The notes: a model not told the origin generated them from the sequence alone. 26,430 nt of DNA from Ruminococcus sp. (GCA_017481395.1 JAFUPE010000012.1:1-26430), one strand, 5' to 3'; numbered from the stretch's first letter, positions 5,321-14,332 are shown. Program-made: numbers and translations.

Positions 5321-6895
5321 TTATTTTGTTAAAATCATTTCAGCACATTTAATTCCGTCAACTGCCGCAGATACTATACCTCCGGCATAGCCTGCACCTT
5401 CACCGCAAGGGTAAAGACCTTTGATGTTAAGTGCCTGCAAACTTTCGTCTCTTACAATTCTTACAGGTGAAGAGCTTCTTGTTTCAGCCGCCGTGAGCAC
5501 AGCTTCTTCAGCTGAAAAAGCCTTTAGTTTCCTTGCAAAACCTGAAAGTCCATCTTTAAGTCCCTTATTTATATATTCGGGAAAAATACTTTCAATTTTT
5601 GCTAAGGTGTATCCGGGGTTGATGGTAGGTTTTACACTTGTGATTTTGTTGTTGCTTTCGTTTAAAAAACTGCCTACGGTTTCTACAGGAGCACAATAAT
5701 CTTTGCCGCCAAGTTCAAAAGCTTTACGCTCAATTTCTCTTTGCAGTTCAACTCCTGCAAGGGGAGAGATTGAATCGAAATCTTGGGGATATATACTTAC
5801 CAATATAGCTGAATTGGAGTTATCGCCGTCTCTTTTGCTGTAACTCATACCGTTAGTGCAAAGCATGCCTTCTTCGCTGGAGGCGTTTACAACATAACCT
5901 CCCGGACACATGCAGAAGGTGTATACTCCTCTGCCTGTAGAATCTTTTATATTAAGCTTATAGTCAGCAGTAGGAAGCTTAGGGGCGAAGCTTCCATACT
6001 GGGATTTGTTGATTTCACTTGCCTTGTGTTCAATTCTTACGCCCATTGAAAAAGGTTTTTGTTGAAGGATGATTCCTTTATTCAGAAGCATTTCAAAGGT
6101 ATCCCTTGCACTGTGACCGATTGCCAGTACAGCGCAGTTTGTGTCTATTACTTCTTTATTGTTGCCTTTTAATACCGTAATACTTTTAAGCTCGTGGTTC
6201 TTAACCTCAAGGTCGGTAACAGTAGCCTCAAACCAAAACTCACCGCCTAAAGATATTATCTCTTTGCGGATGTTTTTGATAACGTTCTTAAGCACGTCGG
6301 TTCCGATATGAGGCTTGGCGTTTATAAGTATTTCTTCCTGAGCACCAAACTCTACGAAAGTTCTCAGCACCTGGATGGCTCGGCTGTCGTTGGTTCCTGT
6401 GTTAAGCTTACCGTCAGAAAAAGTGCCCGCTCCGCCTTCGCCAAATTGGATGTTTGAGTTTGTGCTCAGCATTGCATATTTAAAGAAAAGCTCTACATCC
6501 TCTGTTCTTTTGTCAACATCCTTACCGCGTTCGATAACAATAGGTTTTTCACCGAATCTTGCCAAAGAAAGTGCCGCAAAAAGGCCTGCAGGTCCGCTAC
6601 CGATTACCACGGGTCTTTCTTTAAGTGATTTTGTAGGTGTAAAACTGTATCTGTATGGGGTGTACTTTTCTGTGTTTTGGAACTTGCTAAGGATTCTATC
6701 TTCGTTTACTCTAAGCTTAGCCGTAATCGTTGCATTATAAAAAACGTTATCTTTTTTTCTTGCATCTATGCTTAATCTGCTAAGTCTGAAGCTTTCAATG
6801 CTTTCTTCTTTAAGCTTAAGACTTTTTGTTAATGCAAGCTTAATGTCATTTGCTGTGTAGTTTACAGGTAATTTAAGATTTTTTACTTTAATCAT
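5321..6895 (-). CDS. FAD-dependent dehydrogenase, COG2509 type
   Basis: The 524-aa product has an N-terminal region (about 1-85) of the kind found before the flavin domain in this family. A Rossmann FAD-binding motif GSGPAG follows at 99-104 with the ribose-binding IERG at 121-124, then a long substrate domain (QFGEGGAGTFSDGKLN near 167-182) and a C-terminal FAD contact (PCGEGAGYAGGIVSAA). Such proteins are uncharacterised NAD(P)/FAD oxidoreductases; the substrate is unknown. ATG at 6895 overlaps the upstream stop as ATGA, so translation is coupled; a 20-codon longer frame lies inside the upstream gene. Both flavoprotein genes are read leftward and may work on the same compound or share flavin supply. 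Confidence 0.88.
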   Translation of the reverse strand: MIKVKNLKLPVNYTANDIKLALTKSLKLKEESIESFRLSRLSIDARKKDNVFYNATITAKLRVNEDRILSKFQNTEKYTPYRYSFTPTKSLKERPVVIGSGPAGLFAALSLARFGEKPIVIERGKDVDKRTEDVELFFKYAMLSTNSNIQFGEGGAGTFSDGKLNTGTNDSRAIQVLRTFVEFGAQEEILINAKPHIGTDVLKNVIKNIRKEIISLGGEFWFEATVTDLEVKNHELKSITVLKGNNKEVIDTNCAVLAIGHSARDTFEMLLNKGIILQQKPFSMGVRIEHKASEINKSQYGSFAPKLPTADYKLNIKDSTGRGVYTFCMCPGGYVVNASSEEGMLCTNGMSYSKRDGDNSNSAILVSIYPQDFDSISPLAGVELQREIERKAFELGGKDYCAPVETVGSFLNESNNKITSVKPTINPGYTLAKIESIFPEYINKGLKDGLSGFARKLKAFSAEEAVLTAAETRSSSPVRIVRDESLQALNIKGLYPCGEGAGYAGGIVSAAVDGIKCAEMILTK

Positions 6896-8109
6896 AATCC
6901 TATCGCCGCTATATATCCTGTTGCAAAGGCAAAGTGTAGGTTGTATCCTCCGCAATCGCCGTTGCAGTCTATGGCTTCTCCAATAATATAAAGCCCTTTT
7001 ATCTTCTTGCTTTCCATGGTATCAGGGTTGATTTCGTCCCCTTTAACTCCGCCTTTTGTTAACTGTGCATTGTTAAAGTCAGCAAGCCCTGATATATTAA
7101 AATCAAAGTTGTTGATAAGCTTTGCCAGGGTTTTAATTTCACGCTCGGTTAAATCTTTAACTTTTTTGTCAAAGCTGATTCTTGCTGATTTTATAAGTGC
7201 CTGAGCTATCCTTTTATGAAAAATACCGGTCATTATATTTTCGGCATCAAGTTTGCCAAATACCCTCTGATTGTTGCTGAGTATATCTATAATTTCGCTA
7301 AACTCTGTTTCAGGCATCAGCTTTATTCTTAATGTGTAGTCTTTGTCTTTTTCGACGTACTGAGATAAATTAAAAACACAAATACCGGAAAGAGCATTTT
7401 CGGTAAATTGGATTTCTCCTGTTTCAGTGCTGATTGTTTTGTTGCCCGAGATGAGACTGATTTCACCTTGTACACGTATACCTTTAAGAGACTTAATATA
7501 CTCTGACTTAACGTTAATCGGACATAAAGCAGGGGAGGGGGTAATTATAGTATGACCAAGTGATTTTAACAGTTCATATCCGTACTTATCTCCGCCTGCT
7601 TTCGGTGCCGCTGCACCGCCGGATGAAAAAATAACTTTGTCAGCAGTAATACTTTCTTTATCGGTTGTGATTTTGAAAAAATTGTTTTCTTTAACAACCT
7701 TATAAGCCTTATTTTCACATAAGAAGTGAACGTTATCTTTATCGCAGTTAAAGCGTAAAACGTCCAGAACAGAGCTTGCTTGGTTTGATTTCGGATACAC
7801 TCTGCCAAAGTCGTCTGCTCTTGTTATAAGTCCCATGTCGGCGAAAAGTTCAAGAAGCCTTTGAGTAGAGCATGAAGCTAATACATTCTTTATAAAAGGT
7901 GCGAAGCTTCCGTGATAATCCGACTCGTTTGCGTATAAGTTTGTCAGGTTGCATCTGCCGTTACCTGTGACCAAAAGCTTTTTACCTACTCTTTGATTTT
8001 TTTCGATAACAGCAATTTTTAGATTTTTGTGCTTGTTTGCTGCTTGTGATGTAAAGAATAGTCCGCCTGCACCGCCGCCGATAACAGCAACATCAAAATG
8101 TTTATTCAT
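6892..8109 (-). CDS. HI0933/BaiN-family NAD(P)/FAD-dependent oxidoreductase
   Basis: The 405-aa product begins with a Rossmann motif GGGAGG (11-16) and has the family signature GNGRCNLTN near 49-57, plus a C-terminal GLYIIGEAIDCNGDCGGYNL segment that closes on the flavin. Length matches the COG2081 family. Members include BaiN, a bile-acid reductase, but most have no known substrate, and nothing here shows bile-acid activity. The start ATG at 8109 has AGGTG upstream. It is the first gene of a leftward pair with the COG2509 dehydrogenase, overlapping it by 4 nt. No separate promoter is obvious in the 47-nt gap after the small multidrug export gene, which contains a terminator hairpin, so expression may rely on read-through. 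Confidence 0.9.
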   Translation of the reverse strand: MNKHFDVAVIGGGAGGLFFTSQAANKHKNLKIAVIEKNQRVGKKLLVTGNGRCNLTNLYANESDYHGSFAPFIKNVLASCSTQRLLELFADMGLITRADDFGRVYPKSNQASSVLDVLRFNCDKDNVHFLCENKAYKVVKENNFFKITTDKESITADKVIFSSGGAAAPKAGGDKYGYELLKSLGHTIITPSPALCPINVKSEYIKSLKGIRVQGEISLISGNKTISTETGEIQFTENALSGICVFNLSQYVEKDKDYTLRIKLMPETEFSEIIDILSNNQRVFGKLDAENIMTGIFHKRIAQALIKSARISFDKKVKDLTEREIKTLAKLINNFDFNISGLADFNNAQLTKGGVKGDEINPDTMESKKIKGLYIIGEAIDCNGDCGGYNLHFAFATGYIAAIGL

Positions 8110-8121
8110 AATAACACCTAA

Positions 8122-8149
8122 AAAATATGGGCAATTATAAAAATTGCCC
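8122..8149 (-). terminator. Intrinsic terminator of the small multidrug export gene
   Basis: GGGCAATT (8129-8136) and AATTGCCC (8142-8149) form a perfect 8-bp stem with a 5-nt loop. On the minus strand it is followed by ATATTTTTT. It lies between the export gene and the flavoprotein pair. Confidence 0.75.
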
Positions 8150-8156
8150 TAAATAA

Positions 8157-8726
8157 TCAGAATAATGTAACAATCCACGGAATTCCGTAGGTGATGAAGG
8201 ACATAATGCCCATAGCCATAATAACGCCTAAAAGTATACTGATAACAGAATCTTTAAGATTAAGCTTTAAAAGCACGGCTATAAGTGCACCTGTCCACGC
8301 ACCTGTACCGGGAAGGGGAATACCAACGAAAAGAAGAAGCCCGAATCTCTTATATTTTGTGATTTTTTCAGACTTACTCATGGCTTTTGCTTCAATCTTA
8401 TTAACAAGCTTGCCAAGATGCTTTGTTTTCTTCATAAGATTAAATATCTTTTCAATAAATAAAAAGATAAAAGGAATAGGAAGAAGATTTCCAATAGCAC
8501 TTATAATAGCGGCAACCCAGTAGTCAACACCCAGAAGGCTTGCGGCAATCATACCGCCGCGGCACTCCAGAATAGGGAACAGAGAAATAATGAAAACAAC
8601 CAGCTCAGCAGGAAAACCGCCAAGCAAGCCTACCATTGTATTTACTATTCTTTCGGTCAAGCCAAGCTTTTCTTCATCAATTGTTGCAGCAGCCGAAAGA
8701 GCTATAGTTCTGATTTTACTAAGCAT
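8157..8726 (-). CDS. Small multidrug export family (Sm_multidrug_ex) membrane protein
   Basis: The 189-aa product has about four to five hydrophobic segments and the family features LFPILECRGGMIAA near residues 50-63 and a PLPGTGAWTGAL segment near 140-150. These fit the COG2426/PF06695 proteins related to the SNARE-associated/DedA group. ATG at 8726 is chosen because GAGG lies 6 nt upstream; a longer frame to 8765 has no ribosome site. Members sit in the cytoplasmic membrane; the family name suggests export, but the substrate is not established. It is divergent from vanZ and has its own promoter. Confidence 0.85.
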   Translation of the reverse strand: MLSKIRTIALSAAATIDEEKLGLTERIVNTMVGLLGGFPAELVVFIISLFPILECRGGMIAASLLGVDYWVAAIISAIGNLLPIPFIFLFIEKIFNLMKKTKHLGKLVNKIEAKAMSKSEKITKYKRFGLLLFVGIPLPGTGAWTGALIAVLLKLNLKDSVISILLGVIMAMGIMSFITYGIPWIVTLF

Positions 8727-8775
8727 AATCCACCTCGGTGAAGTTTTCTGTAACGCCTTAGGCATATTACTTAAT

Positions 8776-8804
8776 ATTATATAATATTCTTTCAGATTTT
8801 ACAA
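8776..8804 (-). promoter_or_regulatory. Promoter of the small multidrug export gene
   Basis: On the minus strand, TTGTAA (complement of 8799-8804) and TATAAT (complement of 8776-8781) are 17 nt apart, about 50 nt upstream of the start codon at 8726. Confidence 0.65.
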
Positions 8805-8812
8805 CAATAAAA

Positions 8813-8841
8813 TTGACATATCATCCTAAATTAGATAAAAT
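8813..8841 (+). promoter_or_regulatory. Promoter of the vanZ-MATE transcript
   Basis: TTGACA at 8813-8818 and TAAAAT at 8836-8841 with a 17-nt spacer. The start site would be near 8848, which makes ATG 8851 too close for a ribosome site and supports ATG 8863 as the start. Confidence 0.75.
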
Positions 8842-8862
8842 ATACTTAAAATGGGTGATTAT

Positions 8863-9348
8863 ATGAAATTTAAATTTAGCTACCTTATAGTGGTGAGGAT
8901 TCTGCTGGTTTTGCTTACACTTTCTCTTGTGGTGTTTATATTCTCAAATTCAGCACAAACGGCACAGGTTTCAAGTGCTTATTCTGGCAGAGTAATGGCT
9001 TTTCTTAATAGTATATGTGCTGCTCTTAAGCTTAATTTTACATTTAATCAGAGCATTGTTCGTACTCTTGCACATTTTGGTGAGTTTGGGCTTTTAGGCG
9101 TTCTTTCGGTGTCTACCTTTTTAAGTTTTTTCGGTATAAAAGCCAAAACGCTGATATTTTCAGTTTTACTGCCTGTATCAACAGCTGTTATTGACGAGTG
9201 CATACAATTATTCTCCGATGGCAGAGCCTTTCAGTTCTCAGATTTGGTAATAGATTTTACAGGTTCATTATTGGGTGTGGTAGGAGTTTTTTTTATAGCT
9301 CTTTTAATTCATAATCATAAAACTAAGAATTCAGAGAAGGAAAAGTAA
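8863..9348 (+). CDS. VanZ-family membrane protein
   Basis: The 161-aa product has an N-terminal hydrophobic helix, FSNSAQTAQVS typical of VanZ-like proteins, then RTLAHFGEFGLLG and IDECIQLFSDGRAFQFSDLVIDFTGSLLGV, the family's conserved loop and last helices. About four membrane segments are visible. VanZ gives low-level teicoplanin resistance in enterococci; most relatives have no known role. The start at 8863 follows GGGTG 7 nt upstream. The stop overlaps the MATE start by one base (TAATG), so the two are co-translated. Confidence 0.88.
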   Translation: MKFKFSYLIVVRILLVLLTLSLVVFIFSNSAQTAQVSSAYSGRVMAFLNSICAALKLNFTFNQSIVRTLAHFGEFGLLGVLSVSTFLSFFGIKAKTLIFSVLLPVSTAVIDECIQLFSDGRAFQFSDLVIDFTGSLLGVVGVFFIALLIHNHKTKNSEKEK

Positions 9349-10754
9349 TGGAAAAATCAATGAAAAATAAAAACACAGAGCGAATGGGCACAGCGCCGGT
9401 ATTAGGTCTTATTTTAAAAATGAGCATTCCTGCCATGTTTTCGATGCTTATTCAGGCACTTTATAATGTGGTTGACAGTATGTTTCTTGGTGCTTATGGC
9501 GGTAACTCGGATGCACTTACCGCGGTATCGCTGGCGTACCCTATGCAGCTTTTAATGGTTGCGTTTGCGGTTGGTACTGCCGTTGGTGTTAACTCACTTA
9601 TTGCAAGACGCTTAGGCGAAGGCAGGCGTAAAGAGGCAGAATATGCCGCCACACACGGCGTGTTGCTTGCTGTTGCCACTTGGGTTGTTTTTGCGATTAT
9701 AGGTATATTTTTATCAAAGCCGTTTATGATTTTTCTTAATAGCGGAAGCGAGCAGATTGTTACATATGGCACAGAATACCTTACCATAGCTCTGGTGTTT
9801 TCTCTGGGCTCATTCGTACAGGTTATGTTGGAAAAATGTATTCAGGCTACCGGTAATATGCTTCTGCCTATGAGTTCTCACATAATCGGAGCTGTTACTA
9901 ATATTATTCTTGACTGGCTTTTAGTATTCGGTGTTGGATTTTTTCCTGAAATGGGCGTACGAGGTGCTGCCATTGCGACTGTTGCGGGTCAGTTTATTGC
10001 TATGTTTTATCTGATAATTATTCTGTTTAAGAAAAATACAGGAATCAGAATTTCGTTCAAGGGTTTTAAATTTGAGTTTGGAGTTATTAAGGATATCTAT
10101 AAAGTAGGTCTGTCGGGTATTGTTATGCAAGCTGTAGGCTCGCTCACGGTTGCCCTCATTAACTTTATTATTAAAACATCAGGTGCTTATGGTGCTGACG
10201 TTTCTACTGCCGCACAAACAGTTTACGGTGTTTATTATAAAATGCAGAGCTTTGTATTTATGCCTGTATTTGGTCTTAATCAGGGTATTTCTCCTATAAT
10301 CGGCTACAATTATGGAGCAAAAATTAAAGAACGTATGATGAAAACCCTTCGATATGCAGTTGCAATAGCCGCTGTTATTATGCTTTTGGGAACAATGGCG
10401 TTTCACGCTTTTCCTGAGGAGCTTCTTAATTTGTTCGGGCTTGAGCCTGATTATATCGATATCGGTATTGTAGCGTTACGAAGAATCAGTCTTTGTTTTT
10501 TACCAGCATCTGTAGGTGTGGTGTTTACTGCACTTTTTCAGTCGGTAGGCAAGGGAGTTCGAAGCCTTCTCATGTCGCTTTTAAGACAGGTTATTCTAAT
10601 TCTGCCTCTTGCTTTTATTTTCTCTCGTGTAAGTGTAAACTTAATTTGGGCTGCTTTTCCCATTGCTGAGTACGTTGCAATGGTTGTGGCTGTTATTTTC
10701 TTTGTTCAGCTTAATAAAAAGGATTTTTCACGCCTCGGTGGTCAAAAATTCTAA
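9348..10754 (+). CDS. MATE-family efflux transporter
   Basis: The 468-aa product shows about twelve membrane segments in two similar halves and the family's opening PVLGLILKMSIPAMFSMLIQ and MFLGAYGG. Length is normal for MATE proteins, which export cationic compounds in exchange for Na+ or H+ across the cytoplasmic membrane. The substrate cannot be told. Translation can start at ATG 9348, overlapping the vanZ stop, or at ATG 9360. It is followed within 31 nt by the next gene, so the transcript may continue. Confidence 0.92.
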   Translation: MEKSMKNKNTERMGTAPVLGLILKMSIPAMFSMLIQALYNVVDSMFLGAYGGNSDALTAVSLAYPMQLLMVAFAVGTAVGVNSLIARRLGEGRRKEAEYAATHGVLLAVATWVVFAIIGIFLSKPFMIFLNSGSEQIVTYGTEYLTIALVFSLGSFVQVMLEKCIQATGNMLLPMSSHIIGAVTNIILDWLLVFGVGFFPEMGVRGAAIATVAGQFIAMFYLIIILFKKNTGIRISFKGFKFEFGVIKDIYKVGLSGIVMQAVGSLTVALINFIIKTSGAYGADVSTAAQTVYGVYYKMQSFVFMPVFGLNQGISPIIGYNYGAKIKERMMKTLRYAVAIAAVIMLLGTMAFHAFPEELLNLFGLEPDYIDIGIVALRRISLCFLPASVGVVFTALFQSVGKGVRSLLMSLLRQVILILPLAFIFSRVSVNLIWAAFPIAEYVAMVVAVIFFVQLNKKDFSRLGGQKF

Positions 10755-10785
10755 ATCCCCTGCATATATTTAAGCAGGTGATTTT

Positions 10786-11127
10786 ATGGACAACTTTAAT
10801 AACAGAAATGTTTATTCTGATGATGATTGGCAAAGTATTTCAACTCCAGTGGTGAAAACTGAGTATACACAGCCCGAGGTTGATACTTTGGAGGAAGTTG
10901 CAATTTCAAAATCAAAAAAGCACAGTAAGCATCCTGTGCTTACAATTCAGCTTACCTTAAGTCTTTGCGTTCTTTTGTTTGTATTTATAATTAAATTCTT
11001 AAGTACTCCTCTTTATGACAAAGTAATAGCTTGGTATCAGAGTGAGATTTCAAAATCTGTAGTATATAACTTCGATTTAGATAATTTGGATTTCTCTTCT
11101 GTATTTTCAACACCTGATGAAGGCTAA
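10786..11127 (+). CDS. Single-pass membrane protein, possible minimal SpoIVFA-like partner
   Basis: The 113-aa product has a polar N-terminal part (1-52), a basic stop (KSKKHSKHP), one transmembrane helix (about 53-72) and a short outer tail of about 40 residues. No sequence family is recognised. It directly precedes and overlaps by 11 nt a SpoIVFB-like intramembrane protease, the place and topology of SpoIVFA in Bacillus; it lacks the LytM domain of that 264-aa protein. I infer a partner or anchor for the protease. A 5-bp stem (10759-10763 with 10774-10778) overlaps its ribosome site. Confidence 0.75.
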   Translation: MDNFNNRNVYSDDDWQSISTPVVKTEYTQPEVDTLEEVAISKSKKHSKHPVLTIQLTLSLCVLLFVFIIKFLSTPLYDKVIAWYQSEISKSVVYNFDLDNLDFSSVFSTPDEG

Positions 11128-11728
11128 GTTTTTTGGCGTAGACGTTTATTTTTCGTTTCCTGCGGTTGCTTTTCTTTCCTTAGCTGTTTTATGCGATAAA
11201 AGAGGAACTGTACTAATCTGCTTATTATCTTCATTTCTTCACGAGTTGGGCCACATTGTTGTAATGAAAATTACTGGGGCTAAACTTAAAGCTGTTAATT
11301 TTAATTTAGGCGATGTTGCTATTAATGCTGATTTATCTATGCTTTCGTATAAAGCTGAGTTCTTAGTTAACATCGGCGGTGTCGCTGTTAATTTTATGCT
11401 TTCAATATTAGCATTTCTTTTACATGCAATGTTTAAAGCGGATTTTTTTAGAGACTTGTTTATTTCAAACGTATTGATAGGTGCTTTTAATTTTTTGCCT
11501 GTCAGATATTTAGACGGCGGTCAGATTGTTTTAATACTTTTACAAAAGCGATTTTCAGTAAAATTGTCAGAAACAATTTTAAACGTGCTTACGGTGTGTT
11601 TTATGTTACCTGTAGGAATATGCGGATTATTGTTTCTTTTTAATTCGAGTTATAATTATTCGCTGCTTTTTGCAGTGCTTTATTTAATATGTACACTTGT
11701 TTCAAAGGAGTTAAAAAATGTATCCTAA
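11117..11728 (+). CDS. SpoIVFB-like M50 intramembrane metalloprotease
   Basis: The 203-aa product is largely hydrophobic with about six membrane segments. The zinc motif HELGH is at 42-46 and the second ligand motif NFLPVRYLDGG is at 125-135 with D133, as in site-2 proteases. SpoIVFB cleaves pro-sigma-K in the mother cell of sporulating Bacillus; this protein has the same core but ends where the C-terminal CBS domain would begin. Start ATG 11117 lies inside the upstream gene without its own strong ribosome site, so it is probably translationally coupled. The following radical SAM gene overlaps by 11 nt. Whether the organism sporulates cannot be told. Confidence 0.87.
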   Translation: MKAKFFGVDVYFSFPAVAFLSLAVLCDKRGTVLICLLSSFLHELGHIVVMKITGAKLKAVNFNLGDVAINADLSMLSYKAEFLVNIGGVAVNFMLSILAFLLHAMFKADFFRDLFISNVLIGAFNFLPVRYLDGGQIVLILLQKRFSVKLSETILNVLTVCFMLPVGICGLLFLFNSSYNYSLLFAVLYLICTLVSKELKNVS

Positions 11729-13574
11729 GGAAGTCGAAAAAATATTATTAAAGGTTCAGAAGCCCGGTAAATACACAGGCGGCGAGCTTAATGCTGTTAT
11801 CAAAAATAAGGATGAGGTAGACTTGCGGTTTGCCTTTTGTTTTCCTGATACCTATGAGGTTGGAATGTCTCACTTAGGTATGAAAATCCTTTACAGTCTT
11901 TTCAACTCAGTGCCTTACATATGGTGCGAGCGTGTTTTTGCGCCTTGGATCGATATGGAAGAGCAGATGTTAAAGCACAACATCCCTCTCTACGCTTTAG
12001 AAAGCGGTGATGCTTTATCAGAGTTTGATTTTATTGGTTTTACACTGCAGTATGAGCTTTCCTACACAAACGTTCTCAATATGCTTAAAATGGGTAATGT
12101 ACCTGTGCTTTCAAAAGAACGAACTGAGCTTAAAAATATTGTTGTTGCAGGCGGTGCTTGTGCATCTAACCCTGAACCTTTAGCTGATTTTATTGATATT
12201 TTCTTTATTGGCGAAGGTGAAGAGGTAGACCTTGAAGTCATGGAGCTTTTCAGAGAATGCCGTAAAAATGGCGAATCAAAGCAGGATTTCTTAATTAAAG
12301 CTTCACAGATTGAAGGCGTTTATGTTCCTGCTCTTTATGACGTAGAGTACAACGAAGACGGCACAATCAAAGCCTTTACCCCTAAATTTGGTGCACCCGA
12401 AAAGGTTCATAAGCGTATCGTTATGGATATGGATAATGCTTTTTTCCCTGAAAGCTTTGTTGTTCCAAACGTGGAGATAGTTCATGACAGAGCAGTTTCT
12501 GAGATTTTCCGCGGTTGTATTCGCGGTTGCCGTTTTTGTCAGGCAGGTTTTATGAACCGTCCTGTCCGCGAAAAATCCATTGATACCATCAGCGAGCAGT
12601 GTTATAAGCTTTGCAAAAATACAGGTTATGACGAGGTTTCTCTTACTTCACTTTCTTCCAGCGATTACTCTCAGATTGTACCATTGCTTACAAAACTTAA
12701 TGAGTGGACAAATGAAGAGAAGATTAGCCTTTCATTACCTTCACTTCGTGTAGACGGTTTTACCGACGATATTATGAGCAAAATCAAAACTGTTCGTAAA
12801 TCGGGCCTTACTTTTGCTCCTGAGGCAGGTACTCAGCGACTTCGTGATGCTATTAATAAAAATGTACATGAGGATGAGCTTTTAGAAACCTGTGCCACAG
12901 CTTTCAACGGCGGTTGGACTAATATCAAGCTTTATTTTATGACAGGCTTGCCTACCGAAACCGATGAGGATTTAGAGGGTATAGCAAACCTTGGACAAGC
13001 TGTTGTAAACACATTCTACAGATGTGAAAACAGGGCAAAGGGCAGAGGAGTAAACGTTACCTGCTCAGCTTCTCCTTTTATTCCCAAGCCTTTTACTCCT
13101 TTCCAGTGGGAAGCTCAGGATGATATTGATGAAATCAAGCGTAAGCAGATGGTAGTTAAAAATGCTATCAAAACCAAGAAAATTACTTTCAATTATCACG
13201 ATGCCGCCACCACATTCCTTGAGGGTGTGTTTGCAAGAGGCGATAGAAAGCTTTGTGCTGTTATGCTTAAAGCCTGCGAAAAGGGTTTTCACTTTGACGG
13301 TTGGAGCGATTGTTTTTCCATAGATAAATGGTTAGAAATTTTTGATGAGTGTGGTATAGAACCTACATTCTACACGTCCCGTAAGCGTAGCTTTGATGAA
13401 ATCCTTCCATGGGATTTTATTGATTACGGCGTTAATAAGAGTTTTCTAAAGTCTGAATGCCTGAAGGCATATGAAAGTGCTACGACACCGAATTGCAGAG
13501 AGAAATGCTCAGCTTGCGGTGCGGCAAAATATAAGGGAGGTGTCTGCTATGAAAAATGTAAGAATATGGTTTAA
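11718..13574 (+). CDS. B12-binding-domain radical SAM protein, TIGR03960 type
   Basis: The 618-aa product has an N-terminal cobalamin-binding-like domain (about 15-230), then a radical SAM domain with the iron-sulfur motif CIRGCRFC (C267, C271, C274) and family segments SLSLPSLRVDGF and TFAPEAGTQRLRDAI. The C-terminus ends in a Cys-rich segment (CREKCSACG with two later Cys). The family is widespread in Clostridia next to DUF2344 and is thought to modify RNA or a ribosomal component, but the reaction is not established. AAGGAG lies 8 nt before ATG 11718. It overlaps both neighbours. Confidence 0.9.
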   Translation: MYPKEVEKILLKVQKPGKYTGGELNAVIKNKDEVDLRFAFCFPDTYEVGMSHLGMKILYSLFNSVPYIWCERVFAPWIDMEEQMLKHNIPLYALESGDALSEFDFIGFTLQYELSYTNVLNMLKMGNVPVLSKERTELKNIVVAGGACASNPEPLADFIDIFFIGEGEEVDLEVMELFRECRKNGESKQDFLIKASQIEGVYVPALYDVEYNEDGTIKAFTPKFGAPEKVHKRIVMDMDNAFFPESFVVPNVEIVHDRAVSEIFRGCIRGCRFCQAGFMNRPVREKSIDTISEQCYKLCKNTGYDEVSLTSLSSSDYSQIVPLLTKLNEWTNEEKISLSLPSLRVDGFTDDIMSKIKTVRKSGLTFAPEAGTQRLRDAINKNVHEDELLETCATAFNGGWTNIKLYFMTGLPTETDEDLEGIANLGQAVVNTFYRCENRAKGRGVNVTCSASPFIPKPFTPFQWEAQDDIDEIKRKQMVVKNAIKTKKITFNYHDAATTFLEGVFARGDRKLCAVMLKACEKGFHFDGWSDCFSIDKWLEIFDECGIEPTFYTSRKRSFDEILPWDFIDYGVNKSFLKSECLKAYESATTPNCREKCSACGAAKYKGGVCYEKCKNMV

Positions 13575-14208
13575 AAAGGATAAAGAGTGCAGATTTATCT
13601 CTCATCTTGACCTTAACCGCGTTATGCTCAGAACAGTTTTCAGAGCAAAGCTTCCCATCTGGTATACCGAAGGCTTTAATCCCCACCCCTTTATAACTTT
13701 TCCTTTGCCTTTGTCTTTAGGAGTCAGAGGCGAGGCCGAATGTATGGATGTTCGTTTTTTAGACGAAGATTTCGACCTTTCAAAGGTTGCCGAGATTATG
13801 AATCCTTTTTTGCCTGATGGTATCAGGGTTTATGACGCAACCGAATGCAAGATGAAGCCCGGTGATATTGCTTTTGCCAAATTTACCGCTAAGATTTATT
13901 CAGATGCTATGTCAGTCGATGAGCTTAAAACACAGCTTTGTCAACTTATGAAATTGGATGAATATTTGGTTCCAAAGAAGACCAAGTCCGGTATTAAGGA
14001 CGTGAACATATCGGAGTACCTAAAGCTTATTGAAATTTTACCTGGTTGTGATGCTCTTAATATTTCAGTAACGCTTCCTGCAGGCAGTGCAAATAACGTC
14101 AATGTTCAGTTGCTAATTAAAGCTTTAGAAAGCTACGTGGCTTCTGACGTTTACTATGATATAACTCGCTTAGGCGTATTCAACAAAGAAATGAAACCCT
14201 TTGAATAA
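13549..14208 (+). CDS. DUF2344/TIGR03936 protein, partner of the radical SAM enzyme
   Basis: The 219-aa product starts VRIWFKKDKECRFISHLDLN and continues with YTEGFNPHPFITFPLPLSLGV, both hallmarks of the TIGR03936 family. ATG 13549 follows GGGAGG with 8 nt between and overlaps the upstream gene by 26 nt; the frame open from 13471 lies within the radical SAM gene. In many genomes this domain is fused to the TIGR03960 protein, which argues for a shared function. In related genomes ribonuclease G and rplU often follow; here a tRNA gene does instead. No clear terminator follows. Confidence 0.88.
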   Translation: MKNVRIWFKKDKECRFISHLDLNRVMLRTVFRAKLPIWYTEGFNPHPFITFPLPLSLGVRGEAECMDVRFLDEDFDLSKVAEIMNPFLPDGIRVYDATECKMKPGDIAFAKFTAKIYSDAMSVDELKTQLCQLMKLDEYLVPKKTKSGIKDVNISEYLKLIEILPGCDALNISVTLPAGSANNVNVQLLIKALESYVASDVYYDITRLGVFNKEMKPFE

Positions 14209-14303
14209 GACTTTACCCGGCTGTTTTAAAGAGGAATTATACGACACGGGTCAATTAATCGCAAGACGAACTAAGAAAATTTTCAAAAAATGTAAAAAAA
14301 CAC

Positions 14304-14332
14304 TTGATTTTTTTGATTCGTTGCTATATAAT
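14304..14332 (+). promoter_or_regulatory. Promoter of the tRNA-Ser gene
   Basis: TTGATT at 14304-14309 and TATAAT at 14327-14332 with a 17-nt spacer, placing the start about 10 nt before the mature tRNA. The rest of 14209-14349 holds no other signal I can support. Confidence 0.75.

Noticed and set aside
6375..6740. 121-codon plus-strand frame inside the COG2509 gene
   Set aside because: It is antisense to the FAD-binding motif region and low in complexity (Ser/Leu-rich), as expected for a shadow frame.
14213..14264. ACCCG...CGGGT pairing after the DUF2344 gene as a terminator
   Set aside because: The stem is only about 5 bp with a loop of over 20 nt and no T run follows.
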